Made by a program: the position numbers and the translations under genes. From Anaerolineales bacterium UBA6055 (GTDB taxonomy: Bacteria; Chloroflexota; Anaerolineae; Aggregatilineales; Phototrophicaceae): a DNA stretch of 64,000 nt. The notes beneath the pieces are model-generated. The model had not been told where the DNA came from and did not search any database. It worked only from the letters and a program-made list of their open reading frames with translations. Shown piece after piece: positions 1 through 8,676 of the stretch. How positions within the stretch are numbered: position 1 is the first letter of the stretch; each line of letters begins with the position of its first letter. The DNA lies in contig DIYL01000015.1 in assembly GCA_002428985.1 (NCBI GenBank), positions 186,001-250,000 on the forward strand, given 5' to 3'.

Positions 1-74
1 ATCCCAAGAAAAACAGTAAAAATACCAATGGCAACAACAATAAATATAATCAAAACCCAATGGTTTAAGCGCAT
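1..74 (-). CDS. Partial membrane or exported protein (N-terminus only)
   Basis: An ATG at 72-74 on the minus strand opens a frame that stays open to the window edge. The first 24 residues read MRLNHWVLIIF followed by a run of Val, Ile, Ala, Gly and Phe, which is a typical signal anchor or transmembrane segment. The gene runs off the left edge, so its function cannot be judged. It lies beyond the terminator that closes the F420 gene run, so it is a separate transcription unit. Confidence 0.5.
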   Translation of the reverse strand, partial: MRLNHWVLIIFIVVAIGIFTVFLG

Positions 75-94
75 AGTGGATGGATCTCTGAAAC

Positions 95-121
95 AAAAAA
101 GCGTAGCTATTCTGCCACGCT
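95..121 (-). terminator. Rho-independent terminator of the F420 gene run
   Basis: Read on the minus strand, an 8-bp stem (AGCGTGGC with GCTACGCT, one G-U pair) closes a 6-nt loop and is followed directly by six T. It sits 27 bases after the stop codon of the LLM oxidoreductase gene. Confidence 0.85.
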
Positions 122-148
122 CTTTCGAAGTTTCCTAGATGAGGTTAG

Positions 149-1156
149 TTAGCTGGAGTAGCCATCAGCGAAAGTATCTATCATTAGGCGGACATCTTCC
201 CCTAATGGATACAAAATTGGACACGTCGCACCAGCCGAGATATATTCCCGGACTTTTGCTTTGACTTCATCCGGCGTTCCTGATGCAGTAATCATCTGTA
301 CTACATCATCTGGAACAAGATTCATTGCTTCAAGAATTTGTTCTTCAGTCGCAGGCCATGTCAATACTTGACCGATTTCATCAAGCAAATCTTGGCTAAC
401 ACCACTAGCTTTCATAATATGCGGTTGTTGTCCAAGATATTGGGTCACCAATTTACGTGCAGCATCGAGCGCCTTTTGACGATCATTATCTACAGAGCAG
501 ACAACTAACTGCGGGCGATCAATCTCATCAATCGATTTACCAGCTTTTTTCGCACCAATTTCCAATTGTTGCATCGCCATATCATTATATTTAGGTGACA
601 CAAGGTAATTCAGTACAACACCATCCCCAATTTCACCAGTTAATGCCATCATTTTTGGTCCAGTTGCGCCGATATAAATTGGAACATTACGAGGCTCTTT
701 GCGACCATGAACAACATCTAATTCTACATCCTCAAGTTGAACAAATTCGCCTTTGTATGTCACGCGTTCACGATTCAATAGAGCACGAACAGTCGTCACA
801 ACTTCACGCATCGCTAACAAATTACGACGACGTGTGATGCCAACTTTTGCTGCTAACGGATCCCACCATGCCCCAATTCCACAATAAATACGATCTTGAG
901 CAAGATCATCTAGTGTGAGGAATGTTGCAGCAATCACAGCTGCATTCCGTGTCCAGTTATTGATAACACCAGACCCAATTTTAATGCGAGAGGTCACTGC
1001 CGCAAATGCAGCCATCGGTACAATTGCATCTCGCACCAGACGACTTTCTGCTTGCCAAACTGCCTCAAACCCACGTGATTCAGCATATTTCACATATTCG
1101 ATGGCATCTTGTAAAGAATGGGCATCCTGCAAATATAACGCAACACGATCTGCCAT
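149..1156 (-). CDS. LLM-class F420-dependent oxidoreductase
   Basis: This 335-residue protein belongs to the bacterial luciferase-like (LLM) family. That family includes 5,10-methylenetetrahydromethanopterin reductase and F420-dependent dehydrogenases, TIM-barrel enzymes that pass hydride to or from F420. Family features are the EYVKYAESRGFEAVWQAE start, the SRIKIGSGVINNWTR segment (where F420 members bind the cofactor), and the IYIGATGPKMMALTGEIGDGVVLNYL segment. Length is normal for Mer-like members. The start is supported by a GGAG Shine-Dalgarno 7 bases upstream. It is the last gene of a minus-strand run that also makes F420, which supports F420 rather than FMN as cofactor. The substrate cannot be read from sequence. 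Confidence 0.85.
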   Translation of the reverse strand: MADRVALYLQDAHSLQDAIEYVKYAESRGFEAVWQAESRLVRDAIVPMAAFAAVTSRIKIGSGVINNWTRNAAVIAATFLTLDDLAQDRIYCGIGAWWDPLAAKVGITRRRNLLAMREVVTTVRALLNRERVTYKGEFVQLEDVELDVVHGRKEPRNVPIYIGATGPKMMALTGEIGDGVVLNYLVSPKYNDMAMQQLEIGAKKAGKSIDEIDRPQLVVCSVDNDRQKALDAARKLVTQYLGQQPHIMKASGVSQDLLDEIGQVLTWPATEEQILEAMNLVPDDVVQMITASGTPDEVKAKVREYISAGATCPILYPLGEDVRLMIDTFADGYSS

Positions 1157-1234
1157 TATAATCTCCTATCCAGAAACATATTTAGTTAAATAATGCCTAT
1201 ATTATCAAAAAAAGCGAGGAATAACGCAAATCAC

Positions 1235-1894
1235 CTATTCGAGCGCGCCAAGAGTTGTATCTTCACTTGGAAACGTTGGCAAATGTCCAAAGCGTCCTTG
1301 CGCTAATATGCGATGATAGTTTCGCAAATCTTCCGGATAGTCTATATCGAGCGATAGACGTTCAGAATAGAAGGATACTACGTTTGCACCAACCCGATGT
1401 GCACGATCAATATGTTTATGAAAGCTACCTTTACCATATTCATATTCGATCAATCCGGGGGGGCGTACTAATAGTGCATTTGTCCCATCACCTTCAGCAT
1501 CAGTTGAGATAACAATCGAATTATCTGAGCTGAGTTGAATTAATCCACGAATATCATCAACATTGATAAACGGTAAATCAGCCGGAAGAATTAATACAGA
1601 ATCGGCTCGCCAACTTCTCACCACGGCTGTTGCACGTAATAATGCAGGGTTTAAGTCGGAAACAGCACTTTCTTGGATGGTTTTTGCCCCCATATCACGC
1701 GCAATCGCCAGAGCCTTAGTATCCCTTGATATAACCACCACACCTGTTACTTGTTGTGCTGTCGAGACAACGTCCAATACATGGCGAAACATCGCCTCAG
1801 CTAACTGATACCGTTGATTAGTCGTTAAAACTTTTGACAAACGGCTCTTCGCATTTTTGAGTGGTTTGACCGGGATGATCGCCCAAAGGCTCAT
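1235..1894 (-). CDS. cofC: 2-phospho-L-lactate (or phosphoenolpyruvate) guanylyltransferase CofC
   Basis: CofC/FbiD activates 2-phospho-L-lactate or phosphoenolpyruvate with GTP, the first committed step in building the F420 side chain. The protein opens with MSLWAIIPVKPLKNAKSRLSKVL, the nucleotidyltransferase N-terminus with its Lys/Arg loop, and has the DSVLILPADLPFINVDD metal-binding segment. The likely start is the ATG at 1894, or the adjacent one at 1897, within an ATGATGA overlap with the end of cofD. An upstream in-frame ATG at 1915 would add seven residues but matches the family start less well. The overlap indicates translational coupling. Which three-carbon substrate is used cannot be told from sequence. 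Confidence 0.9.
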   Translation of the reverse strand: MSLWAIIPVKPLKNAKSRLSKVLTTNQRYQLAEAMFRHVLDVVSTAQQVTGVVVISRDTKALAIARDMGAKTIQESAVSDLNPALLRATAVVRSWRADSVLILPADLPFINVDDIRGLIQLSSDNSIVISTDAEGDGTNALLVRPPGLIEYEYGKGSFHKHIDRAHRVGANVVSFYSERLSLDIDYPEDLRNYHRILAQGRFGHLPTFPSEDTTLGALE

Positions 1895-2835
1895 CATTTC
1901 CATCCTTCTATCCACGATAATATAGACTCTGATAATCTAATTTTATCGTCTAAATCTTTCATAAAAGTATTAAATTTAGTTGTTTTAACATGATCAAATG
2001 CAAGATCGCGATTTTCTATATCATTAACGAAACCGTTAATTACTTCGCCATAGAATCTTGCGACGGACTCCGCAGTTACAGATAATCCCAACTCACCCAT
2101 AATCTTGGCAGTTGGTCCTTTGACAGCAGCCCCACCAATTACAGGTGTAACCAGTACGCGTGGTATATCACGTGATTGAATCAAATCAGATAAATCAGAT
2201 ATAGATAAGATAGGTGCAATTGATAACCAAGGGTTAGATGGCGCAATCAAAATCATGTCAGCTAATTCTACCGCAGATTTCACAGAATCCGAAATTTTGG
2301 CTTGTTTGTGATTGGTATACTCGATAGATTCAATCACGGGTTGCCAACGATGCCTCACAAAATATTCTTGAAATCCGAGTGTGCCCTGATCCTTCGTGAC
2401 AATACTCGTGGGAACTTCTTCGTCACACATGGGCAACATTGTAGGTTTAACACCAATTTGCTTGGTAAGGAATTGTGTAATTTCGGTTAATGTGTGTCCT
2501 TCACGAATCAAATGGGTGCGCAATAAATGGGTCGCCATATCTTTGTCACCCAGCCGAAACCAAGGTTCAAACTGGAAATGTTGTGTCAATGTATCGAGAG
2601 TAATAATTGAATCGCCGTTCACACCCCAACCAAATTCCGAGTTTACAACATCAGATAATGTATACATGACGGTATCCAAATCAGGGCATATTTTGAGTCC
2701 CAAATGCCAGAAATCATCACCTGTATTCACTATCAGTGTTAGATTTTCGGGTGCTACAACATGAGATAATCCAAGAGCCAGCTTTGCTCCGCCGACACCA
2801 CCAACAAACACAACAATTTTTTTGTCTACTGCCAC
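1894..2835 (-). CDS. cofD: 2-phospho-L-lactate transferase CofD (FbiA)
   Basis: CofD/FbiA transfers the phospholactyl or phosphoenolpyruvyl group from the GDP-activated donor to Fo, giving F420-0 or dehydro-F420-0. Signatures are GGVGGAKLALGL near the N-terminus, VNTGDDFWHLGLKICPDLD at about residues 37-55, and IAPSNPWLSIAPIL in the middle. At 313 residues it is full length. The start overlaps the end of the nitroreductase gene by 10 bases and its stop overlaps the cofC start, so all three are coupled. Fo synthase (CofG/CofH or FbiC) is not in this window and must be encoded elsewhere. Confidence 0.93.
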   Translation of the reverse strand: MAVDKKIVVFVGGVGGAKLALGLSHVVAPENLTLIVNTGDDFWHLGLKICPDLDTVMYTLSDVVNSEFGWGVNGDSIITLDTLTQHFQFEPWFRLGDKDMATHLLRTHLIREGHTLTEITQFLTKQIGVKPTMLPMCDEEVPTSIVTKDQGTLGFQEYFVRHRWQPVIESIEYTNHKQAKISDSVKSAVELADMILIAPSNPWLSIAPILSISDLSDLIQSRDIPRVLVTPVIGGAAVKGPTAKIMGELGLSVTAESVARFYGEVINGFVNDIENRDLAFDHVKTTKFNTFMKDLDDKIRLSESILSWIEGWK

Positions 2836-3467
2836 AGTATACTCGTTTCTAGAGGTTTGCGCGTTTTTTCACGGGTTTGTGCAGGAAAGCCCATTGTAAT
2901 CATTCCCTGTGCAACCCAATCTTCTGGTAAATCTAATGTCTGGCGAACCACATCTGGAACAAACAAAGGTGCACACATCCAACATGCTCCTAAACCAAGA
3001 CTTTGTGCCATCAGTAGTATATTCTGCCCTGCCATAGATGTGCTTTGAATCGCCATGATGCGTTCGTTTTCGTTTCGACGATCATCAGAATACACATCCA
3101 TATCAACCATCGTCATACAGACAACAATGATAGCAGTAGCAGATGTAATCCGATCATAAGAACGATTAACATCTTTTTTGATAATTTCCTGTGGCACATG
3201 GTCTTTCGTCAAATCTGCTCGCAAACGTGTCCCCATCGCCAAAGCAAGCTGTTCTTTTGTATCAGATGTCTCGATAACAACAAACCGCCATGGTTGTCGA
3301 TTATGAGCTGATGGTGACCAAATTGCGCCCTCCAAGATTTGTTTAAGCCACTCACGAGGGATTGGTTCGGATGTATATCGCCGGATTGAACGTCGCGACT
3401 TGAGAAATGTTAAAAATGAATCTGGATGTTCTGTCACAATAGTTATTTGCTCAACGATAGAGATCAT
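2826..3467 (-). CDS. Nitroreductase-family flavoprotein, FbiB C-terminal-like
   Basis: This 213-residue FMN-dependent nitroreductase-fold protein has the RRSIRRYTSEPIP N-terminal motif and WSPSAHNRQPWRFVVI, both hallmarks of the family, plus a C-terminal LDLPEDWVAQGMITMGFPA. In actinobacterial FbiB a domain of this type is fused to the F420:glutamate ligase and reduces dehydro-F420-0. Here it is a separate gene sandwiched between cofE and cofD, overlapping cofE by 17 bases and cofD by 10. That context makes dehydro-F420-0 reductase the best guess. The alternative is a generic nitroreductase that uses F420 or FMN. Confidence 0.82.
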   Translation of the reverse strand: MISIVEQITIVTEHPDSFLTFLKSRRSIRRYTSEPIPREWLKQILEGAIWSPSAHNRQPWRFVVIETSDTKEQLALAMGTRLRADLTKDHVPQEIIKKDVNRSYDRITSATAIIVVCMTMVDMDVYSDDRRNENERIMAIQSTSMAGQNILLMAQSLGLGACWMCAPLFVPDVVRQTLDLPEDWVAQGMITMGFPAQTREKTRKPLETSILWQ

Positions 3468-4218
3468 TTTCAGGCAGGCGATTCATCTCACTCGCCTGAC
3501 CATGTGGTGGTGAAATATCAATGCCCCGTATTAAAATTACAGGGTACCCTTCATTTGCTTCACCACATAACAAATGTGCTGCTGATGCAACAAGGTCTGA
3601 ATACGCTTGTTGGCTGATTTCCAACGTCCGTCCGAATAAGTCTTGCTGCCCCCGTAAGTCTTTTACAGCAGGTAATCCAGCGACACCGATGGCAACACCG
3701 ATATTACCAATTCGAAATGGACGACCATGAGTATCGCTGATGACAATCCCGACATGTATTCCAAGTTCATCTTGAATTTTTGCATGGAATTCCTGAGCAG
3801 TTTTGTCAGGATCAGCCGGTAAGATCAGTACATTGCTATCGCCATCTAACGAGTTGGATTGATCAATCCCAGAATTTGCAGATACAAACCCAAGGCGGTG
3901 TTGTGTCACCAAAACACCCTTCCGTTTACGCGACACAGCCGTACTGTCCTGCAGAATCAATTCGACAAGACGAGGATCTTTTCCCGTTTCTTCTGCTAAT
4001 TGATATGCCTCATCCGACGGATCAACAGTGTCTAAAGCAATACGTCGCCCCTCTGATTTAGACAAGATTTTCGACGAAATCACCAACACATCACCATCAG
4101 CTAACGACAAGTCAGCTTGTTGGATTTTATCCAGCGTGATCGCTAAGACATCATCATCCGTCTGAATTAGAGGGATATCAGGAATCGCGTACGCAGAAAA
4201 CGACGGCATCTGCACCAT
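3451..4218 (-). CDS. cofE: Coenzyme F420-0:L-glutamate ligase CofE
   Basis: CofE adds gamma-linked glutamates to F420-0 with GTP. The 255-residue protein shows DGDVLVISSKILSKSEGR, the GKDPRLVELIL segment, and VGIVISDTHGRPFRIGNIGVAIGVAGLPAVKDLRGQQDLFGR, which carries the GTP/metal-binding and substrate residues. The N-terminus could start three codons later at a second ATG. Its stop region overlaps the nitroreductase start by 17 bases, and it begins 2 bases after the npdG stop, so translation is tightly coupled. It corresponds to the N-terminal half of FbiB. Confidence 0.92.
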   Translation of the reverse strand: MVQMPSFSAYAIPDIPLIQTDDDVLAITLDKIQQADLSLADGDVLVISSKILSKSEGRRIALDTVDPSDEAYQLAEETGKDPRLVELILQDSTAVSRKRKGVLVTQHRLGFVSANSGIDQSNSLDGDSNVLILPADPDKTAQEFHAKIQDELGIHVGIVISDTHGRPFRIGNIGVAIGVAGLPAVKDLRGQQDLFGRTLEISQQAYSDLVASAAHLLCGEANEGYPVILIRGIDISPPHGQASEMNRLPENDLYR

Positions 4219-4220
4219 GA

Positions 4221-4901
4221 TTAGTCTTCAACACCTGTAATACGAATACCAGCCCCTTTAACCTTATATGTTCTGTTAATGTACAGCAATACAGGTGTCA
4301 ATGCTTCGACAGCAACGGCGTTTTTAAGTACCCCTGCATCAATTCCACGCATGCCCGCAGCCTTCACCAATTGAATCACTTCTTGTTTTGAGTCTACATC
4401 GTCACCGCAGACTAGTACATCGCAGTCGACGGGTTGATCAAGCTTCTTAAGTTTTACTGAGCTAACATTCTGGAACGCCGCTACAACAATAATACCATCA
4501 CCCAGAATTTCTTGAGCTTCAAGCGCTGCCGAATTACCTTCTGGCAAATTGACAGACATGATTTCAGGTGGTTGTAATGGTACAGTCAGATCGACAACAA
4601 TTTTGCCTTCGCAATATGGTTTTACACTTTCTAGTGTCGGTTTGTGTGCACCGTATGGAACACTTAAGACAACGAGATTAGCTTCCTTTGCACAGTCTTC
4701 ATTGCCCATACCAGTGATATAATCACCACCAAGTTGTTCATTCATCTCAGCAGCACGGGTCGTCGCTTTTTCCTCAGAACGCGATCCGATAACCACACGA
4801 TACCCGTTCAGTGCCCAGCGCATAGCCAAGCCAGCACCTTCTTTACCTGTTCCGCCAAGAATACCGACAGTAACAAGAATTTGTGAATTTTCTTCTGCCA
4901 T
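4221..4901 (-). CDS. npdG: NADPH:F420 oxidoreductase (NADPH-dependent F420 reductase)
   Basis: This enzyme exchanges hydride between NADP(H) and F420(H2). The N-terminus has the dinucleotide-binding motif VGILGGTGKEGAGLAMRWA and then VVIGSRSEEKA, whose Ser-Arg after the second strand fits NADP preference. The segment VVLSVPYGAHKPTLESV is typical of the family. At 226 residues it matches characterised members. A good Shine-Dalgarno (AAGGAT) lies about 6 bases upstream. Position directly before cofE ties F420 reduction to its synthesis. Confidence 0.9.
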   Translation of the reverse strand: MAEENSQILVTVGILGGTGKEGAGLAMRWALNGYRVVIGSRSEEKATTRAAEMNEQLGGDYITGMGNEDCAKEANLVVLSVPYGAHKPTLESVKPYCEGKIVVDLTVPLQPPEIMSVNLPEGNSAALEAQEILGDGIIVVAAFQNVSSVKLKKLDQPVDCDVLVCGDDVDSKQEVIQLVKAAGMRGIDAGVLKNAVAVEALTPVLLYINRTYKVKGAGIRITGVED

Positions 4902-4952
4902 TGTTTATCCTTATTCAAGATTTAAAATGATAGTCGCTAAGAATATTTAATT

Positions 4953-6305
4953 TTAAGATTGTAAAACATCTTGTGCATTTCGCGTATACTGTTCCCATAC
5001 TTTGGGCGCAAGTGCCATTGCTTCTTCTGCAATTGCCTTTTCATCCAGTACAAGCACTTGCCGATCTCTCATTAGTATCTGACCATCGCAAATAGTCGTC
5101 GTCACCATGGATGATTCGAATCCAAAGATCAAGTGCCATGGGAGATTGCCCTCCGTCAATGGCGTGAATGGATTATAATCAACAAAAATCAAATCTGCTT
5201 TTGCACCAATGCTGATCTCACCAAGTGTTGTTTGCGGGAAAAATTGTTCAACCAAACGTGCATTATTATACCATGCCATTTTAGCGATATTCATGCCATT
5301 GGCATAACGCGGGTCACGATTAACAACCTTATGCAACAGGTATGCAGTCTTCCATTCCGCCCACATATTATTGCTAAAGCCATCATTCCCCAAGCATAAC
5401 TTCATGCCCTCTTCGAGTAAACCATCTATATCGGCCGCACCAACCCCATTGTTCATATTAGAACGTGGCTGATGTGTAATCCATACACCACTGTCTTTAA
5501 GAATATTGCGTTCAGCCTCATCAATATGAACACAGTGCGCAGCAATCGTATTATGTCTCCAGATACCATATTCATTGAGACGTTCTACCACGCGTTTACC
5601 ACTGCGTTCGAGGCTATCGTCTTCGTCAGCTTCGTGCTCTGCAACATGAATATGGAATCCAGCATTAGCAGGAATAGCATCAGCACAAGCTTTAAGCGCA
5701 TCTTTGTTTAATGTTAAGCTGGCATGGAGCCCGAATGTCCCAGCGACACGTGCTCGCCCTTCAGTTGATTGCATAAAGCGGGTGTTTTCATCAATCCCCG
5801 CATGCATCTTATCCATACCATCACGGTCAGTAACTTCATAACATAACACAGCACGTAACCCCGCAGCATCCACAGCATCAGCAATTGTATCAAGGCTACC
5901 TGTTATATGATTCGGGCTTGCATGGTGGTCAATCAAAGAGGTTGTGCCATGCTTAATCGCATCAACAAGACATACAAGCGCACTTGCCCGAACGCTATCT
6001 TTATCAAGCGCTTTATCAAGAGGCCACCATAGCCGCTCTAGAATCTGGGGAAAATCTTTAGGGGCAGGTCCAGGGATTGCCATTCCACGCGCATATGCGC
6101 CATAAAAATGTGTATGAGCGCAAATATTGCCAGGCATTACATACTGCCCTTTTGCATCTACAACATCCTCAGATGAATATTGAGCCTCTAAATCTTCGGT
6201 TTTGCCAATTGCTTGAATTGTGTCATCTTTAATATAAATTGCGTGATCGGGTAATATTTGTGGATTATCACCCAATGTAACAACTGTCGCATGGGTAATG
6301 AGCAT
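4953..6305 (-). CDS. ssnA: SsnA-type amidohydrolase (putative aminohydrolase)
   Basis: A 450-residue metal-dependent amidohydrolase. It has an N-terminal beta-sandwich segment, then GNICAHTHFYGAYARGMAIPG with the HxH metal ligands (about residues 60-66), GFHIHVAEHEADED, IAAHCVHIDE and LCLGNDGFSN, which supply the remaining metal ligands and catalytic residues. The AHTHFYGAYARGMA stretch is characteristic of SsnA rather than general guanine or cytosine deaminases. SsnA belongs to the anaerobic purine/ureide gene set with YgeW, YgeY and carbamate kinase, all present within 13 kb here. Its exact substrate is not settled by sequence. It starts 51 bases upstream of npdG. Confidence 0.85.
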   Translation of the reverse strand: MLITHATVVTLGDNPQILPDHAIYIKDDTIQAIGKTEDLEAQYSSEDVVDAKGQYVMPGNICAHTHFYGAYARGMAIPGPAPKDFPQILERLWWPLDKALDKDSVRASALVCLVDAIKHGTTSLIDHHASPNHITGSLDTIADAVDAAGLRAVLCYEVTDRDGMDKMHAGIDENTRFMQSTEGRARVAGTFGLHASLTLNKDALKACADAIPANAGFHIHVAEHEADEDDSLERSGKRVVERLNEYGIWRHNTIAAHCVHIDEAERNILKDSGVWITHQPRSNMNNGVGAADIDGLLEEGMKLCLGNDGFSNNMWAEWKTAYLLHKVVNRDPRYANGMNIAKMAWYNNARLVEQFFPQTTLGEISIGAKADLIFVDYNPFTPLTEGNLPWHLIFGFESSMVTTTICDGQILMRDRQVLVLDEKAIAEEAMALAPKVWEQYTRNAQDVLQS

Positions 6306-6331
6306 AATAATTTAACTTTCTTCACAGATGA

Positions 6332-7003
6332 TTAAACAATAGGTATGTCAATTGTTGCAGGTCCATCGCTACTGGCAATCCGCCGAAAAATTTCCTGCAG
6401 AAATTTGTCTTCAGAGACATGACCCAGTAGATTCATCTCTCCCTGTTTTGGTTCTGATGATACCACAAGTTCCTCGCCATTTTCACATACCATCCGCAAT
6501 TGCGCCGGATGCCCAGTCTCGCGATAATCTGTGGTGTAATATGGTGTAGACCTGACACCTCGTGACTTCAGCGCATGATAGATGCGATCGACATAATAAT
6601 CGGCTTGGCTATATAGGTCCGCAATAGTCTTCGCACTGATAAACCGATCCCATGTTGTCCGCACAAATGAAATACTGCGCTTCGATTCATTAACAATCGG
6701 GGGTACTTTTTCGAGTAATTTCTCAAATTGTAATTGATAGTAAACTTCATCAGCACGTTTATCTTCGTCGGGGAGTAAGTCTTTACGGTGCTTTAGTTCA
6801 TAACCTTTAATCGGGGCGAAGTAAGCAACTCCGCCCGATTTTTCTTTGAATGTTTTACCACTAAGAAACAGTGCAATGTATTCAGCATTAATACCATGTG
6901 GCATTTGCTTCTGTGGTACACGATACCAATGGTCATTTTGTGCGATAAGAAAGTCTTTTTTTCGGTTGACTACACCAACAAGAACACGATCATCTGGATA
7001 CAT
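6332..7003 (-). CDS. Protein of unknown function, 223 residues
   Basis: I do not recognise a named family. The N-terminal 65 residues (VLVGVVNRKKDFLIAQNDHWYRVPQK, then a YIALFLSGKTF and GVAYFAPI pattern) resemble PUA/EVE-like small beta-barrel segments with a WYRVP motif. The middle is charged and helical, and the C-terminus has an ELVVSSEPKQGEMNLLGH strand-turn region. No signal peptide or membrane segment is visible, so it is probably cytoplasmic. It lies between the PLP enzyme (17 bases away) and ssnA (26 bases away) on the same strand, so it is very likely co-transcribed with them. Confidence 0.7.
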   Translation of the reverse strand: MYPDDRVLVGVVNRKKDFLIAQNDHWYRVPQKQMPHGINAEYIALFLSGKTFKEKSGGVAYFAPIKGYELKHRKDLLPDEDKRADEVYYQLQFEKLLEKVPPIVNESKRSISFVRTTWDRFISAKTIADLYSQADYYVDRIYHALKSRGVRSTPYYTTDYRETGHPAQLRMVCENGEELVVSSEPKQGEMNLLGHVSEDKFLQEIFRRIASSDGPATIDIPIV

Positions 7004-7020
7004 ACACTCACCTTATGCAA

Positions 7021-8415
7021 CTACTTTGCAATAGATCGTTGTGACCGTTCCTCCATTAGGCGTTTATCAATCTCAGCAACTTGTTCCTGATGCGCTATCC
7101 ACCATTCAGGATCACGTTGTGCATCGAGTTCTTCGACAGTTTTACCTTGTTGTTCGACCCACGTGTAATATTTGAGATTATGCCAGCGTTCACGAGCTTC
7201 TCGTGTGCCTTCCATCACCCAATCTGTACCTGCTCTATGGAAAATCCCATCCACATGCGCGGTTGCCTGCGCCTCATCCAATGCACCATGTTGTTCACGC
7301 ATGTTATCCATTACTGAATGATAGCGTTCCATTGAGTCGGTTGCGACAGTCACAATGACATCATCAGATGACATATTATAATACTTAGCAGTCTTAATTG
7401 CACCAATAATATTACAAATCCCACTAATTCCTAACATTTCGGCGATACAATCTACATACCCTTCTTCTAATCCGAAACGATCAACGAGTGTTTTTCGTCC
7501 AGCTTCTTCAGCAAGGACACGCAAACCATTTACAGAATCCATATCATCAATCGCCATTAACGCATCCATGTTATTGACATTATGAATCCATGTAACATGT
7601 TTATCGCCAATACCTTGAATTTCATGCGCACCATAGCCATTGTTGTAAAGTGTTGGACATTGGATTGGCTCTAATCCAACAATTTTATGGTCATGCCATT
7701 CTTGTTTCAGTCGATCACCAGCTGCTATTGTTCCAGCGCTCCCCATTGCCGAAATATATGCAGAAATTTTACCCGAGCCAATGCCCTGTTCTTTTAACTC
7801 ACCAGCCAACTCCACCAGTGTATTACCTGTCACATGATAGTGAAAACGATAATTACCCATGACCTCAAATTGGTTCAAGATACGAATCTTATCATCGCTA
7901 TTCCGCAGACGATTCACTTCGTCATAGATTTCTTTGACGTTACTCTCACTACCGGTTGTTCGGATAATTTTCGCGCCATAGCTTGTAATACGGTCAAATC
8001 GTTCTTGGCTCATTTCTTCGGGTAGTACAACAATGCTGTCATATTCCATTCGACAACCAATAAACGCGCCACCAATCCCATAATTACCCGTCGAAGGCCA
8101 GACTAATGTGTGGATGTCAGGGTCGGCTTCACCAATCAGTTGTTGTTCAATCAATACAGAATAAGCTGCCCCAACCTTGTGACTACCTGAAGGAAAACCC
8201 ATCCCATATAGCACAACGATGTTAGCATCTACACCTGTTAGCTCTTTTGGTAAAACAACATGAAACACCTTATCATTTCTATCGCGCCATGTGATATTAA
8301 ACAGGTTCAGCGGGTTAAGTGGGTCTTCATCTAATGCGCGAATTGCATCTGCACGAATCGCAGGGTCAATTTTGTGTGGATGTAACATTTCCTCAAATGT
8401 TGGTCCAGTAATCAT
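7021..8415 (-). CDS. PLP-dependent enzyme of fold type II (unassigned lyase or synthase)
   Basis: A 464-residue pyridoxal-phosphate enzyme. FPSGSHKVGAAY carries the likely Schiff-base lysine K80. WPSTGNYGIGGAF (about 107-119) is the substrate-carboxylate loop, equivalent to STGN in cysteine and threonine synthases. Further on, YISAMGSAGTIAAGDRLKQEW resembles the phosphate-binding region. It is longer than cysteine synthase (about 310) and lacks the NAFK-type lysine motif of diaminopropionate ammonia-lyase (YgeX), the PLP enzyme expected in this gene set. It sits upstream of ssnA and may replace YgeX, but that is inference. The reaction is unknown. Confidence 0.75.
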   Translation of the reverse strand: MITGPTFEEMLHPHKIDPAIRADAIRALDEDPLNPLNLFNITWRDRNDKVFHVVLPKELTGVDANIVVLYGMGFPSGSHKVGAAYSVLIEQQLIGEADPDIHTLVWPSTGNYGIGGAFIGCRMEYDSIVVLPEEMSQERFDRITSYGAKIIRTTGSESNVKEIYDEVNRLRNSDDKIRILNQFEVMGNYRFHYHVTGNTLVELAGELKEQGIGSGKISAYISAMGSAGTIAAGDRLKQEWHDHKIVGLEPIQCPTLYNNGYGAHEIQGIGDKHVTWIHNVNNMDALMAIDDMDSVNGLRVLAEEAGRKTLVDRFGLEEGYVDCIAEMLGISGICNIIGAIKTAKYYNMSSDDVIVTVATDSMERYHSVMDNMREQHGALDEAQATAHVDGIFHRAGTDWVMEGTREARERWHNLKYYTWVEQQGKTVEELDAQRDPEWWIAHQEQVAEIDKRLMEERSQRSIAK

Positions 8416-8439
8416 ACCTATAATCCTCTGTTAAACTAA

Positions 8440-8676
8440 TTAATCATCCTCATCATCTATCATCAGTTGTTGTTCAAGAATACGCATCTCGTTTTGCACC
8501 TCAGATCGTTCACGTGCCAACCTACGATACTCTGATAATTCAGCCTCTGACATATTCTCCATAGTGCCCTCACTTGTCATAATGAGTTCATCTATTTTTT
8601 CGTCAAGCGCCTCATAGATGAGTACCAGTTTGCGATACTCTTGCACTAAGCTTAGTGGGTTGTTCATATCACTCAT
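8440..8676 (-). CDS. Small acidic coiled-coil protein
   Basis: A 78-residue protein rich in Glu, Asp and Leu, with heptad-like helices throughout (for example LVLIYEALDEKIDELIM and EYRRLARERSEVQNEMRILEQQL), ending in an acidic tail DDEDD. It has no membrane segment. Its start overlaps the end of the glycosyltransferase gene by 8 bases, so it is translationally coupled to it and may be an accessory subunit. No family is recognised. Confidence 0.65.
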   Translation of the reverse strand: MSDMNNPLSLVQEYRKLVLIYEALDEKIDELIMTSEGTMENMSEAELSEYRRLARERSEVQNEMRILEQQLMIDDEDD

